Source: Nitratidesulfovibrio termitidis HI1 (lineage in GTDB: Bacteria > Desulfobacterota > Desulfovibrionia > Desulfovibrionales > Desulfovibrionaceae). From it: a stretch of DNA of 64,000 nucleotides. The notes beneath the pieces are model-generated. The model saw nothing but the letters and a program-made list of their open reading frames with translations, was not told the origin of the DNA and did not search any database. The DNA is taken from contig NZ_KI632512.1 in the NCBI RefSeq assembly GCF_000504305.1, forward strand, positions 3,474,404 to 3,538,403. The letters are read 5' to 3'. Position numbers and translations under genes: made by a program. The first letter of the stretch is position 1. Each line of letters starts with the position of its first letter. Of this stretch, positions 1 through 7,953 are shown one piece after another.

Positions 1-381
1 ATGTTCCACCGCCTGACCGAGCTTGGCCTGCACGCCCTTGACGGCGGCAAGACCCCCCTGGTCATCGACGGCGACGACTTCCAGAACGATCCCGAAGGGA
101 TCATGGCCGCCTGGTGCGACGCCATCGGCGTGGACTACAAGCCCGAAAGCATGAAGTGGGCGCCGGAATGGCGGCCCGAGTACAACCACTGCGAGGGCTT
201 CTACGGCGACGTAAGCCAGAGCACGGGCGTGCAGAAGAATGTCGAGGCCTTCATGTACGACGAAAAGGTCGTGAACGCCCTCTTCGAAGACCTGCCCATG
301 CTCAAGATGCTCTACGAGCACTGCCTGCCCTACTACGAGGAACTGTACTCCTACAGGCTGAAGCCCAAGAAGCTCGCGTAG
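1..381 (+). CDS. Sulfotransferase-like protein, C-terminal part
   Basis: The reading frame is open from the first base, so the gene probably begins upstream of the window and only about 126 residues are seen. The segment around residues 18-50 (value-rich strand followed by DGDD, a DPEG turn, then a helix and a W-x-PEW block) resembles the C-terminal half of sulfotransferase-fold proteins that use PAPS. The PAPS-binding N-terminal P-loop is not in view, so the family call rests on the C-terminal pattern alone. It lies directly upstream of a sulfonate-type ABC importer on the same strand, which makes a role in sulfonate or sulfate-ester chemistry plausible. That link is inference; the substrate is unknown. 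Confidence 0.45.
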   Translation: MFHRLTELGLHALDGGKTPLVIDGDDFQNDPEGIMAAWCDAIGVDYKPESMKWAPEWRPEYNHCEGFYGDVSQSTGVQKNVEAFMYDEKVVNALFEDLPMLKMLYEHCLPYYEELYSYRLKPKKLA

Positions 382-496
382 CGAACGGGGCCGAGGCATG
401 ACGCAGGCAGCCATTCAGTAAGGATACGGGTTCCCCGCGCGCCCTGCCGTGCAGGACACGGCGGACGCGCGGGGAATGACTGAAGGGGAACATCGT

Positions 497-1324
497 ATGC
501 AAACCCGGGAAGGCCATCTCCAGGTCGTCAACGCCGTAAAGGTCTACGACCCCGCCGGGGCCAACGTGCGCGCGGTGGACGATTGCAGCTTCGAGATCAA
601 GGCCGGCGAGTTCGTGGCCATCGTCGGCCCTTCGGGCTGCGGCAAGACCACCCTCCTGAACATGACCGCCGGCTTCGAGAACACCACGGCGGGAGAAATC
701 CTGATGGACGGCAAGGTCATCGCCGCTCCCGACAAGGTTCCCGTGCCGGGGCCGGACAGGGTGGTGGTCTTTCAGGCCGGTGCGCTCTTCGACTGGATGA
801 CGGTGCTGGAAAACATCGTCTTCGGCCCGGTGAGCACCGGAGCCATGACGGCAAGGGACGCCAGGGCCAAGGCGCTGGACCTCATCCGGGGCGCGGGGCT
901 TGCCGGGTACGAGAACGAATATCCCATCCGTATTTCTTCCGGCATGAAGCGGCGGGTGGAAATCCTGCGAGCCCTGATCAACGAACCCAAGACGCTGCTT
1001 CTGGACGAGCCGTACCGGGCCATGGACGCCATCACCAAGGCCGTCATGCACAAGTTCCTTCTCGACGTCTTCGACCGGGTGCACAAGACGGTCATGTTCA
1101 TCACCCATGACCTGGACGAGGCCGTCTACCTGTCGGACCGGGTGGGCATCATGACCACGCGACCGGGCAGGTTCAAGACCTGGATCAATGTGGACCTGCC
1201 CCGACCGCGCGACTTTACCATCAAGAAGACGCCTGAATTCCTGGAGTACAAGCGGGCGACCCTGGAAGCCGTGCACGAAGAGGCGAAAAAATCCTTTGAA
1301 CGCGGTGAGCGCGAAGGCGCGTAG
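497..1324 (+). CDS. ABC transporter ATP-binding protein, nitrate/sulfonate/taurine type, with divergent signature motif
   Basis: A 275-residue ATPase subunit of a NitT/TauT-type importer. The Walker A motif GPSGCGKTT is intact near residue 50, and Walker B with the following D-loop reads LLLDEPYRAMDA. The ABC signature is unusual: ISSGMKRR instead of the usual LSGGMxQR, and the D-loop lacks the usual GALDA form. The start at 497 is chosen because an AAGGGG ribosome-binding site sits at 483-488; the frame stays open upstream to 449. The gene is followed 29 bases later by a second, more canonical ATPase, a permease and a binding protein, so the two ATPases most likely pair as a heterodimer in one importer, with this subunit contributing a weakened composite site. 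The substrate is inferred from family only. Confidence 0.85.
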   Translation: MQTREGHLQVVNAVKVYDPAGANVRAVDDCSFEIKAGEFVAIVGPSGCGKTTLLNMTAGFENTTAGEILMDGKVIAAPDKVPVPGPDRVVVFQAGALFDWMTVLENIVFGPVSTGAMTARDARAKALDLIRGAGLAGYENEYPIRISSGMKRRVEILRALINEPKTLLLDEPYRAMDAITKAVMHKFLLDVFDRVHKTVMFITHDLDEAVYLSDRVGIMTTRPGRFKTWINVDLPRPRDFTIKKTPEFLEYKRATLEAVHEEAKKSFERGEREGA

Positions 1325-1353
1325 CCGGTTACGCAACACACCGGAGACAGACC

Positions 1354-2139
1354 ATGGCTGACGCAATGCGGATGGAAAACGTCTGCGTCTCCTTCGGGAA
1401 CAAGCAGATTCTCGACAACATCTCGCTCGCCATTGAGGATGGATCCTTTTCGTGCATCTGCGGCCCTTCCGGATGCGGCAAGACCACCATCATGTCCGTC
1501 CTCGCCGGCTACCTCATGCCGGACAGCGGCAGTTGCACCTTCATGGGCAGGCCCGTCACCGGTCCCAGCCCCGACCGGCTTGCCGTGTTCCAGGAAAATA
1601 CGCTGTTCCAGTGGATGACCCTTTGGGAAAACACCCTCTTCGGACCGAAAATCCAGGGCAAGGACATGAAGGCCGCGGCGGAAAAGGCGCGGGAGCTCAT
1701 TGCCCTGACAGGCCTGGAAGGCTTCGAGGGCAAGTATCCGGGGCAGCTCTCGGGCGGCATGCAGCGCAGGGCGGAGCTTATCCGGGCCCTGATCAACGAC
1801 CCGCGGATACTGCTCATGGACGAACCGTTTCGCGGCCTCGACGCCATGACCAGGGGGATGATGCAGGAGTATTTTCTGCGTGTGTTCGAAAGCACGGGCA
1901 TAACCATGCTGCTCATCACCTCGGAACTGGACGAGGCCGTGTTCATGAGCGACACCGTGTACCTGCTCACCACCATGCCGGCCACCATCAAGAAGCGGAT
2001 GCCGGTAGCCATCGGGCGTCCGCGCCTTTTGGAGCATCAGACTTCGCAGGAGTTCGCGAACATCCAGACCGAGGCGTTCGCCATCATGGAAAGTGAGGCG
2101 CTCAAGGCGTTCGAGCACATACCGTCAACCAGAACATAA
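1354..2139 (+). CDS. ABC transporter ATP-binding protein, nitrate/sulfonate/taurine type
   Basis: A 261-residue ATPase with Walker A GPSGCGKTT near residue 38, a canonical signature LSGGMQRR, and Walker B followed by DEPFRGLDA. It keeps the motifs that the preceding ATPase has partly lost, so the pair probably forms an asymmetric heterodimer energising the downstream permease. The usual H-loop histidine region reads LLITSELDEA, with serine-glutamate where many relatives have HD; the upstream paralogue has ITHDLDEA. Each ATPase thus seems to supply a motif the other lacks. Located 61 bases before the permease start, same strand, clearly one operon. Confidence 0.88.
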   Translation: MADAMRMENVCVSFGNKQILDNISLAIEDGSFSCICGPSGCGKTTIMSVLAGYLMPDSGSCTFMGRPVTGPSPDRLAVFQENTLFQWMTLWENTLFGPKIQGKDMKAAAEKARELIALTGLEGFEGKYPGQLSGGMQRRAELIRALINDPRILLMDEPFRGLDAMTRGMMQEYFLRVFESTGITMLLITSELDEAVFMSDTVYLLTTMPATIKKRMPVAIGRPRLLEHQTSQEFANIQTEAFAIMESEALKAFEHIPSTRT

Positions 2140-2200
2140 GCCCCGGCAGGACGGCTCTGTACCGCCGCATCCTGCTGGCTGCGACAACGAGGTGGCCCCC

Positions 2201-3073
2201 ATGACCCAGCCCACAGCACAACCGGATCATGCCCCGGGCACGACCCCCACCGGTTCCGCCGGTCCCGCCGGTTCCGCCGGAAAGCCCAAGGCGTTTTTCT
2301 CCGGATACCGGCCCAAGGTTGAAAGTCTGATCACCTGCACCACCCTGGCCATCATATTCCTGGTCTGGTTCGAGGTGACGCGCAGACAGGTCGTGCCCAA
2401 GATATTCATCCCCTCGCCCCATGACGTGTTGATGGGGTTCAACGAAACCATTTTCACCGGTTACCACGGCAAGGGGCTCGCGTTTCACTGCCTGGTGAGC
2501 CTTGGCCGCGTGCTGCTGGGCTGGGTGGTGGCCTGCTTCATCGCCGTCCCCCTGGGCCTGGCCATGGGCCTGAGCTCCAAGGTACGGGCCGTGTTCGACT
2601 ATCTGATCGAATTCTACCGGCCTCTCCCGCCGCTGGCCTATTACACGTTGCTGGTCCTCTGGTTCGGCATCGGCGAGCTTTCCAAGGTGCTGTTGCTGTT
2701 CCTTGCGGCCATTCCCCCGCTGACCATCGGCGCCGTGGAGGGGGTCAGGGAGATCAGCCCGTCGATCATCCAGGCGGCGCGCTCACTCGGCGCCAATTCG
2801 CGGCAGGTTTTCTACAGGATCATTCTGCCCGCGACCACTCCGGCCATCATCACCTCCATGCGCATCAGCCTCGGCTTCACCTACACCGTGCTGGTGGCGG
2901 CCGAGATCGTGGCGGCCACCGAGGGCATAGGCTGGATGGTCTGGGACGCCAGCAAGTTCATGCGCTCGGACATCATTTTCGTAGGTATCATCACCATGGG
3001 CGCCACCGGCATCGGCCTTGACGCCTGCCTCAGGATCGCCGCCAGGCGGCTTTTGAGGTGGAAGTACAATTGA
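2201..3073 (+). CDS. ABC transporter permease, SsuC/TauC-like
   Basis: A 290-residue integral membrane permease of the NitT/TauT importer family. The N-terminus (residues 1-35) is a proline/glycine/serine-rich cytoplasmic tail encoded by short GGTTCCGCC-type repeats. A first transmembrane helix follows near residues 45-62, then the helices of the BPD_transp_1 domain; the EAA-like loop (AARSLGANSRQVFYRIILP) that contacts the ATPases lies near residue 190. The frame is open upstream to 2093 and overlaps the previous gene, but 2201 gives the natural N-terminus for the family. It would move an organosulfur or related anion across the cytoplasmic membrane together with the two ATPases and the binding protein encoded next to it. 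Confidence 0.87.
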   Translation: MTQPTAQPDHAPGTTPTGSAGPAGSAGKPKAFFSGYRPKVESLITCTTLAIIFLVWFEVTRRQVVPKIFIPSPHDVLMGFNETIFTGYHGKGLAFHCLVSLGRVLLGWVVACFIAVPLGLAMGLSSKVRAVFDYLIEFYRPLPPLAYYTLLVLWFGIGELSKVLLLFLAAIPPLTIGAVEGVREISPSIIQAARSLGANSRQVFYRIILPATTPAIITSMRISLGFTYTVLVAAEIVAATEGIGWMVWDASKFMRSDIIFVGIITMGATGIGLDACLRIAARRLLRWKYN

Positions 3074-3136
3074 CGCGGCATATGGAGTGACATCGCAATG
3101 CCCCGCCTGAACCGGATTTGCGGAAAGGAGAAGACC

Positions 3137-4153
3137 ATGCGCAAAATCAGCCTGATATGTGCGTTACTGGCAATTGCCCTGCTCATCGGCCCCGCGTACG
3201 CCCTGGCGGCGGAAAAACCCAGGAAGGTGCGCATCGGCTATCTTTCTCTGGTGAACGCCCAACTCATAGCCAAGAATCTCAAGCTGCACGAAAAGGAAAT
3301 GGGCGTCGAAATCGAGTGGTACCGCTTCAATTCCGGTCGCGACGTCAACACGGCCATGGCCTCGGGCAGCCTGGACTTCGGCAACGTGGGCCTGCCGCCG
3401 GTGGCCATCGGCATTTCCGGCAACCTTACCTACTGGGGCATCCTGAACGCCAACGTGCTCGGGGCCGGCGAGGCCCTGGTGGTTCGCAATAACATCAACA
3501 GTCTCAAGGACCTGGAAGGAAAGACCGTGGTGGCTCCCTTCGGGTCCACCACCCATTACCTCATCATGAAGGCCATGATCGATGCGGGCGTGGACATCAG
3601 CAAGGTCAAGCTCATGGACATGGCCCCGGGCGAAGCCCTGGCCCCTTTCATCCGGGGCGATATCGACGCCGCCTACATCTGGGAGCCTTCTCTGGGTCAC
3701 GTGGTGGCCAACGGCGGCAAGATCCTGCTCACCAGCGCAGACATGGCCCGGCAGGGCTACCTGACCTGGGATATTATCTCCGTACAGCCGGAATTTGCCA
3801 ACAAGTATCCGGATCTGGTCAAGAAATTCATCAAGAGCGAACTGGCCGCCATGGAGTACTGGGAAGCCAATCCCGAAAAGTCGGCGGAGATCATTACCGA
3901 GGAACTGGGCGGCATTTCGGTTGACGACGCCAGGCGCATGATGCGCGGCACAGTGCTCGTCAAACTGGACGATCAGTTGAGCGCCGCCTATCTGGGCACC
4001 TCGCAGAAAAAGGGCCGCACGGCCAAGGACATCGTGGCCGTCGCCAGGTTCCTGCAGGAACAGGGCCGCATCAAGAACCCGGTGACGCTGGAAATGGCCG
4101 AGAAGTTCCTGCATCCCGAATTCCTGGAAGCCGTCAAGGCCGAGGCGCCATAA
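3137..4153 (+). CDS. ABC transporter substrate-binding protein, taurine/sulfonate-like (TauA family)
   Basis: A 338-residue periplasmic binding protein. Residues 1-25 form a Sec signal peptide ending in an ALA motif. The mature part has the type-2 periplasmic-binding fold pattern seen in TauA/SsuA: an early strand KVRIGYLS, a G-S-L-D-F-G-N-V-G-L-P-P block near residue 75-90, and a G-D-I-D-A-A-Y-I-W-E-P segment near residue 180 that is typical of TauA-like proteins. The start at 3137 follows an AAAGGAG ribosome-binding site at 3124-3130. Last gene of the importer operon and followed by a hairpin terminator. Taurine or another alkanesulfonate is the likely cargo by family, and sulfonates are known electron acceptors or sulfur sources for some Desulfovibrio relatives. 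The exact ligand cannot be read from sequence. Confidence 0.85.
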   Translation: MRKISLICALLAIALLIGPAYALAAEKPRKVRIGYLSLVNAQLIAKNLKLHEKEMGVEIEWYRFNSGRDVNTAMASGSLDFGNVGLPPVAIGISGNLTYWGILNANVLGAGEALVVRNNINSLKDLEGKTVVAPFGSTTHYLIMKAMIDAGVDISKVKLMDMAPGEALAPFIRGDIDAAYIWEPSLGHVVANGGKILLTSADMARQGYLTWDIISVQPEFANKYPDLVKKFIKSELAAMEYWEANPEKSAEIITEELGGISVDDARRMMRGTVLVKLDDQLSAAYLGTSQKKGRTAKDIVAVARFLQEQGRIKNPVTLEMAEKFLHPEFLEAVKAEAP

Positions 4154-4206
4154 CAGGGAACGGCCGTTCCGCGGCTGAAGACCGGCATGCATCCATAAAA
4201 GCGGGC

Positions 4207-4229
4207 GGGGCCGTCTGCAACGGCCCCGC
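4207..4229 (+). terminator. Hairpin terminator after the ABC importer operon
   Basis: The arms GGGGCCGTC and AACGGCCCC pair across a short loop about 55 bases after the binding-protein stop codon. There is no long T-run, so efficiency is uncertain. Confidence 0.5.
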
Positions 4230-4325
4230 ATGACGGGCGCGCGCAAATCCGGTGGACACCAGCCTCCACGTCGAAGCACCGGTCGGTTGCGCGCGCCCTC
4301 TTTTCGCCAGAAAACGGGAAATCCC

Positions 4326-4358
4326 GCCACGATCCGGCCACGATCCGGCCACGATCAG
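4326..4358 (+). repeat. Three tandem 11-bp repeats upstream of the small membrane protein
   Basis: The unit GCCACGATCCG occurs at 4326-4336, 4337-4347 and, with one change (GCCACGATCAG), at 4348-4358. The array ends 19 bases before the start of the next gene and could affect its expression or be a simple slippage product. Confidence 0.8.
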
Positions 4359-4377
4359 GCAGACAAGGGCGACGGCC

Positions 4378-4647
4378 ATGACCTACACCATCTACGATTT
4401 CATCGGCAACATCGGGCTGTTGCTGCTGCTGGGCACCTACTTTCTGCTGCTCCTGAACAAGATTGAAAGCCGCTCGGTGGTCTATTCCCTTTCCAACGCC
4501 GCCGCCTCAACGCTCATCGGCATTTCCCTGCTTGTGGACTTCAACCTTTCAGCGTTTCTGGTGGAAGTGTTCTGGCTGGCCATCAGCCTGTTCGGCATCG
4601 GGAAATGGTGTTACCTGCGGCGCAAGACGACGCCCACCGACGCCTGA
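4378..4647 (+). CDS. Small membrane protein, CBU_0592-like
   Basis: An 89-residue protein with three likely membrane segments: residues 8-27, 36-52 and 57-77. It ends in a basic tail (RRKTT). The pattern of a hydrophobic hairpin followed by D-F-N-L and F-L-V-E-V-F-W resembles the uncharacterised CBU_0592-type membrane proteins. The start at 4378 is chosen because it yields a membrane segment close to the N-terminus, whereas the longer frame from 4252 would add a basic non-conserved stretch. Function is unknown. It stands alone between the importer operon and a convergent response regulator, with a strong hairpin between them. Confidence 0.65.
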   Translation: MTYTIYDFIGNIGLLLLLGTYFLLLLNKIESRSVVYSLSNAAASTLIGISLLVDFNLSAFLVEVFWLAISLFGIGKWCYLRRKTTPTDA

Positions 4648-4654
4648 CGTAAAA

Positions 4655-4698
4655 GGGCGCAGCCGGTGCGGCGCAGGCTCGCCGCACCGGCTGCGCCC
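4655..4698. terminator. Bidirectional terminator, 18-bp perfect stem
   Basis: GGGCGCAGCCGGTGCGGC at 4655-4672 is perfectly complementary to 4681-4698, with an 8-base loop. It lies between two convergent genes (stops at 4647 and 4757) and can serve both strands, with an A-run before the plus-strand left arm acting as a T-run for the minus strand. Confidence 0.8.
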
Positions 4699-4756
4699 GG
4701 AGCACTCATGCCGCTTCCGCCGCCGGAAGCCATGTCCCCGTGACTGCGGATGGTTC

Positions 4757-5152
4757 CTACCCGGCGGCGATCAGCCCCAGGGTGCGCAGTTCGGCCAGCA
4801 GGCGGTCGAAGTCCAGCGGTTTCACCAGATAGGCGGAGATATGCCCCTGCTCGAAGGCACGCAGGGCGATATTGATGTCGGTGACGGCGGTGGTGACCAG
4901 CACGGGCACGCGCGGCAGGCCGCGTTCCGTTTCCACGGTACGGATGCGTTCCAGCACGGTCAGGCCGCTTTCACCGGGCAACATCAGGTCCAGCAGCACC
5001 ACGTCGAAGGGAACGTCGCCGTTCAGGGCCTGCATGTAGGCCGAGAACGATTTTTCCGCATCATCCGTACAGACGGTTTCGAAGTGAGGGTGCAGCGTCA
5101 GGTGCAGGACACGGGCGCTGAGGGCGTCGTCTTCAACTATGAGAGCTCGCAT
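4757..5152 (-). CDS. Single-domain response regulator (CheY-like receiver)
   Basis: A 131-residue stand-alone receiver domain. The acidic pair is in IVEDD near residues 5-9, the phospho-acceptor aspartate in VVLLDLMLP near residue 55, and the conserved lysine in LVKPLDF near residue 111. No DNA-binding or enzymatic output domain is attached, so it should act through protein partners. It is the second receiver protein in this block after Rrf1 and lies downstream of rrf2 on the same strand, separated by 194 bases, so it may or may not be cotranscribed. The reading frame is open far upstream, but the domain begins precisely at the ATG at 5152. Confidence 0.85.
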   Translation of the reverse strand: MRALIVEDDALSARVLHLTLHPHFETVCTDDAEKSFSAYMQALNGDVPFDVVLLDLMLPGESGLTVLERIRTVETERGLPRVPVLVTTAVTDINIALRAFEQGHISAYLVKPLDFDRLLAELRTLGLIAAG

Positions 5153-5346
5153 GTGGCCTCCGGGCGGCACGCTGTCGTGGCAACACGCGCCCGGTACACG
5201 GGGCGCTGCAGGATAACCCGTGCAATGTAGCCCGGAATGCCCGGTGAATGGAAGGGCGATTTTGCGAAGGCGCATGCAGGAAGGCGCCGCGCGCGGGGGC
5301 AGTGGGAGCAGGCAGGGTCCTGGTCCTGGGCGTAGTTTGGGTCGCC

Positions 5347-5799
5347 TCAGTCCTGGGCGTGCGGGGAGATGTGGCAGGCGTTCTTGGGGCACAGGCTGGC
5401 GTCGCGCATCAGGTCGGCCAGGGTGAAGCTGTTGAGCTTCTTGTACATGGCCCGCGAGGCCTCGTCCCAGATGGTGCGGGTCAGGCATACGGCCATGCGC
5501 GGGCAGCAGGGGTTTTCCTCGTCGCAGGTGTAGGGCGCCAGCGATTCTTCCAGCGCAAACACCACGTCGCCCACGGGAATTTCCGCAGCGGGCTGGGTAA
5601 GCTGATAGCCGCCGTGCGCGCCCAGCGTACTGCGGATGTAGCCCGCCTTGCGCAATACCCGGATGAGCTTTTCCAAATACTTGACGGAAATGCCCTGCCG
5701 CTTGGCAATATCGCGGATGGACACGGGGGCCTCCGTGCCATGCATGGCGATGTCGAGCAGCATGCGGGTGCCGTAACGGCTGCGGGTGGTCAGTTTCAT
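5347..5799 (-). CDS. rrf2: Rrf2-family iron-sulfur transcriptional regulator of the hmc operon
   Basis: A 150-residue winged-helix regulator. The N-terminal LTTRSRYGTRMLLDIA segment and the recognition region (residues 27-60, with SVKYLEKLI and GAHGGYQL) are typical of the Rrf2/IscR family. Cysteines spaced C-x5-C-C-x5-C at about residues 93-106 are positioned to bind an iron-sulfur cluster, making it a candidate redox sensor. Rrf2 is the founding member of its family, named for the last gene of the D. vulgaris hmc operon, and the gene is in that exact position here, 108 bases after rrf1. Published D. vulgaris work implicates rrf1/rrf2 in hmc regulation; the operator here is not proven. Confidence 0.93.
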   Translation of the reverse strand: MKLTTRSRYGTRMLLDIAMHGTEAPVSIRDIAKRQGISVKYLEKLIRVLRKAGYIRSTLGAHGGYQLTQPAAEIPVGDVVFALEESLAPYTCDEENPCCPRMAVCLTRTIWDEASRAMYKKLNSFTLADLMRDASLCPKNACHISPHAQD

Positions 5800-5907
5800 G
5801 CGTCTGCCGTGTGGTTTGCGGCGGTGTCCGTTGGCCGGGCCGCGTTCGTATCATGCCGTGTCGTTGCCGGGCTGCCCGCTGCGCAGCGTGCGTGATTGTT
5901 CGTTCCG

Positions 5908-6324
5908 TTACTGGCCCAGGGCGCGTCGCACGATGCCCAGCATCAGGTCCGGGTCGAATGGCTTGTCCACGGTGCCCACGGCGTTGGGCACCATCAGGTG
6001 CAGCCCGCCAAGGCCGGTCACCAGCACCACGGGGATGTGCGCGCCGCCGGGCAGGTCCATCAGTTCGCGGTACACGCGCGGACCCCACTGGCGGGGCATT
6101 TCCAGGTCCAGGGTGACCAGGTCGGGCCGCCGGGCGCGGGCCATTTCCACGGCGTCGGGGCCTTCGGTGGCCGCATCGGCCCGGTAGCCGTTGGTTCTGA
6201 ACAGTGAGACGAGGTAGGCGGCGATGTCCGGGTCGTCTTCCACCACCAGGATGGACTTGGCCAGAGTGTTCTGGGCCAGAGTGTTCCGGGCCGGGGTGTT
6301 CCGGGCCTGGGTGGCGTTGGCCAT
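5908..6324 (-). CDS. rrf1: Response regulator Rrf1 of the hmc operon
   Basis: A 138-residue single receiver domain: acidic pair in VVEDDPD near residue 29, phospho-acceptor aspartate in VTLDLEMP, and lysine in VDKPFDP near residue 120. It lacks an output domain. The first 22 residues precede the receiver fold and consist of five-residue repeats (ARNTP, ARNTL, AQNTL) encoded by a 15-bp minisatellite at 6262-6321, so this tail is probably recently expanded and may be length-variable. The gene sits between hmcF and rrf2 as in D. vulgaris. A strong hairpin at 6458-6490 separates it from hmcF and could lower rrf1/rrf2 expression relative to the redox subunits. Confidence 0.92.
   Translation of the reverse strand: MANATQARNTPARNTLAQNTLAKSILVVEDDPDIAAYLVSLFRTNGYRADAATEGPDAVEMARARRPDLVTLDLEMPRQWGPRVYRELMDLPGGAHIPVVLVTGLGGLHLMVPNAVGTVDKPFDPDLMLGIVRRALGQ
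6262..6321 (-). repeat. 15-bp coding minisatellite in the rrf1 N-terminus
   Basis: Units at 6262-6276, 6277-6291, 6292-6306 and a diverged 6307-6321 share the pattern cagagtgttccgggc (plus strand). In the gene they encode five-residue repeats ahead of the receiver domain. Confidence 0.85.
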
Positions 6325-6457
6325 GCGTCGCTCCGGGCCTCCGTTTGCGGGCCGGGCCGGGGCGCCCGTGCCATCGTGCGAGGGATGGGGGCGTTACCGG
6401 CGGGCCGGGCGGGGGGTGGCTCTCCCCATCCGGCGGCCATGCGGTCGCGTGCGGGGG

Positions 6458-6490
6458 GCGGGCCTTGTCATGATGTCATGCAAGGCCCGC
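6458..6490 (-). terminator. Hairpin between hmcF and rrf1 (attenuator candidate)
   Basis: GCGGGCCTTG (6458-6467) and CAAGGCCCGC (6481-6490) form a perfect 10-bp stem, 14 bases beyond the hmcF stop codon. There is no T-run, so it could be a partial terminator or a processing or stabilising hairpin in the hmc-rrf transcript. Confidence 0.6.
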
Positions 6491-6504
6491 ACGTCCGGCG
6501 CGTT

Positions 6505-7896
6505 CTATTCGTCTTCTTCCTGCGGCTTCAGGTGCTCGGGCACGATGGCCATGCCGATGAGCAGCGGCTTCAGGAACGACCAGCGGATGCCGATCTCGTA
6601 TTCTTCCTCAAGGTCGCGGATGGCGTCCCAGCAGTTGTGGCAGGGGGCCACCACCAGCTTGCAGCCGGTGGCCAGGATCTGGTCGCGCTTGGTCTTCAGG
6701 GCCACGTTGCGCTGGTGGCGGTAACGACCGATGCCGTTGAACCCGCCCCCGCCGCCGCAGCAGTAGTTGTGCTCGCGGTTGGGCGCCATTTCGCGGAAGT
6801 CTTCCGCGATGTAGCTCATGATGATGCGGGTGTGCTTGGCAAGGCCGTGGTTGCGCACGTAGTTGCAGGAATCCTGCAAGGTCACGGGTTCCTTGATGCG
6901 CTTTTCCGGGTCGATCTTCAGCTTGCCGGTGGTCAGCGCCTCGGACACCCATTCCACGTAGTGCAGGAAGGGCACCGGGGTCTGGCCGCTGGGCAGGCCC
7001 GCCCAGTAGGGGCCTTCGATGACCGTGGCGCGGTGGGCGTGGCCGCATTCGGTGCCCACGACGCGCTTGGGCCGCAGCTTTTCCACGGCGGCGTACACGC
7101 GTTCCACCTGCATCTTGCAGCCCGCCCAGTCACCGGCGAACATGGTCAGCGAGGTCTGCTCCCAGCCTTCGCTGGGCACGGTCCAGTTCTCACCCGTCAG
7201 GTGGAACAGGATGGCGGCCTCGGCAAGGTCTTCAGGATAGTGCTTGGGTTCGCGGGCGTTCAGCACGTACATGGTATCCGCGTCTTCCTTGTCGACGGGG
7301 ATTTCCAGGCCCGGCCATTCTTCCTGCTGTTCCTCGGCCATCCATTCGCAGGTTTCCACCCAGTCTTCGGTGGTCACGTCCATCTGCGCGCCGTACACGC
7401 GGTGCATGCCGGAGCCGATCTTCAGTTCCCACGGCACGAAGCCCTGGGAGAAGAGCAGGCCGCGCAGGTAGCTGAACATGACGCCCATGTCGATGCCGTG
7501 GGGGCAGTACATGCCGCAACGGTTGCAGCAGGTGCACTGCGACCACGCCACTTCCATGGTGTGCATCATGAACGCGGTGTCCACCTCGCCCTTCTTGCGG
7601 ACGATTTCGCCCAGGGTGGACTGGATCTTGTAGGCGGGCACCTGCTTGGGGTCGCGGTCGTTGACCCGGTACAGGAAGCAGCTGTCGGCACACATGCCGC
7701 AGTGGGCACAGATTTCCAGCCACGTCTTGGTGCGAGACTGCAAGGTCTTTTGCAGCGAAGCCTTCAGGGCTTCGACATCGACCTCCATCTCGGCCATTTC
7801 CTTGTAGTATTGCGCACCGCCCTTGTCGCCGAGCAGGGCCTTGAGGTCCTCTTCGGTGTTGACCGGACGTCTGTTGCAGAACGTTCCTTCAGGCAT
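6505..7896 (-). CDS. hmcF: Hmc complex iron-sulfur protein HmcF (HdrD-like)
   Basis: A 463-residue cytoplasmic subunit of the Hmc transmembrane redox complex. Two 4Fe-4S motifs occur near residues 61-72 ([11 protein letters not shown]) and residues 112-122 ([11 protein letters not shown]), and the C-terminal half has CCG-domain cysteines, including YCCGGGGG near residue 377 and CHNCW near residue 425, as in the heterodisulfide-reductase HdrD family. No membrane helix is evident, fitting a peripheral protein that hands electrons between the membrane subunits and cytoplasmic partners. An AAAGGAG ribosome-binding site precedes the start at 7896, and hmcE ends 57 bases upstream in the transcript. 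Confidence 0.95.
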   Translation of the reverse strand: MPEGTFCNRRPVNTEEDLKALLGDKGGAQYYKEMAEMEVDVEALKASLQKTLQSRTKTWLEICAHCGMCADSCFLYRVNDRDPKQVPAYKIQSTLGEIVRKKGEVDTAFMMHTMEVAWSQCTCCNRCGMYCPHGIDMGVMFSYLRGLLFSQGFVPWELKIGSGMHRVYGAQMDVTTEDWVETCEWMAEEQQEEWPGLEIPVDKEDADTMYVLNAREPKHYPEDLAEAAILFHLTGENWTVPSEGWEQTSLTMFAGDWAGCKMQVERVYAAVEKLRPKRVVGTECGHAHRATVIEGPYWAGLPSGQTPVPFLHYVEWVSEALTTGKLKIDPEKRIKEPVTLQDSCNYVRNHGLAKHTRIIMSYIAEDFREMAPNREHNYCCGGGGGFNGIGRYRHQRNVALKTKRDQILATGCKLVVAPCHNCWDAIRDLEEEYEIGIRWSFLKPLLIGMAIVPEHLKPQEEDE

Positions 7897-7953
7897 GGGA
7901 TGCTCCTTTCATGTCCATCGGGTCGTGGCACGGTCGGATAACGGCCGGGGCCG

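Noticed and set aside
4326-4358. Iteron-like origin from three tandem 11-bp repeats
   Set aside because: Only three short units, no replication gene and no AT-rich stretch nearby.
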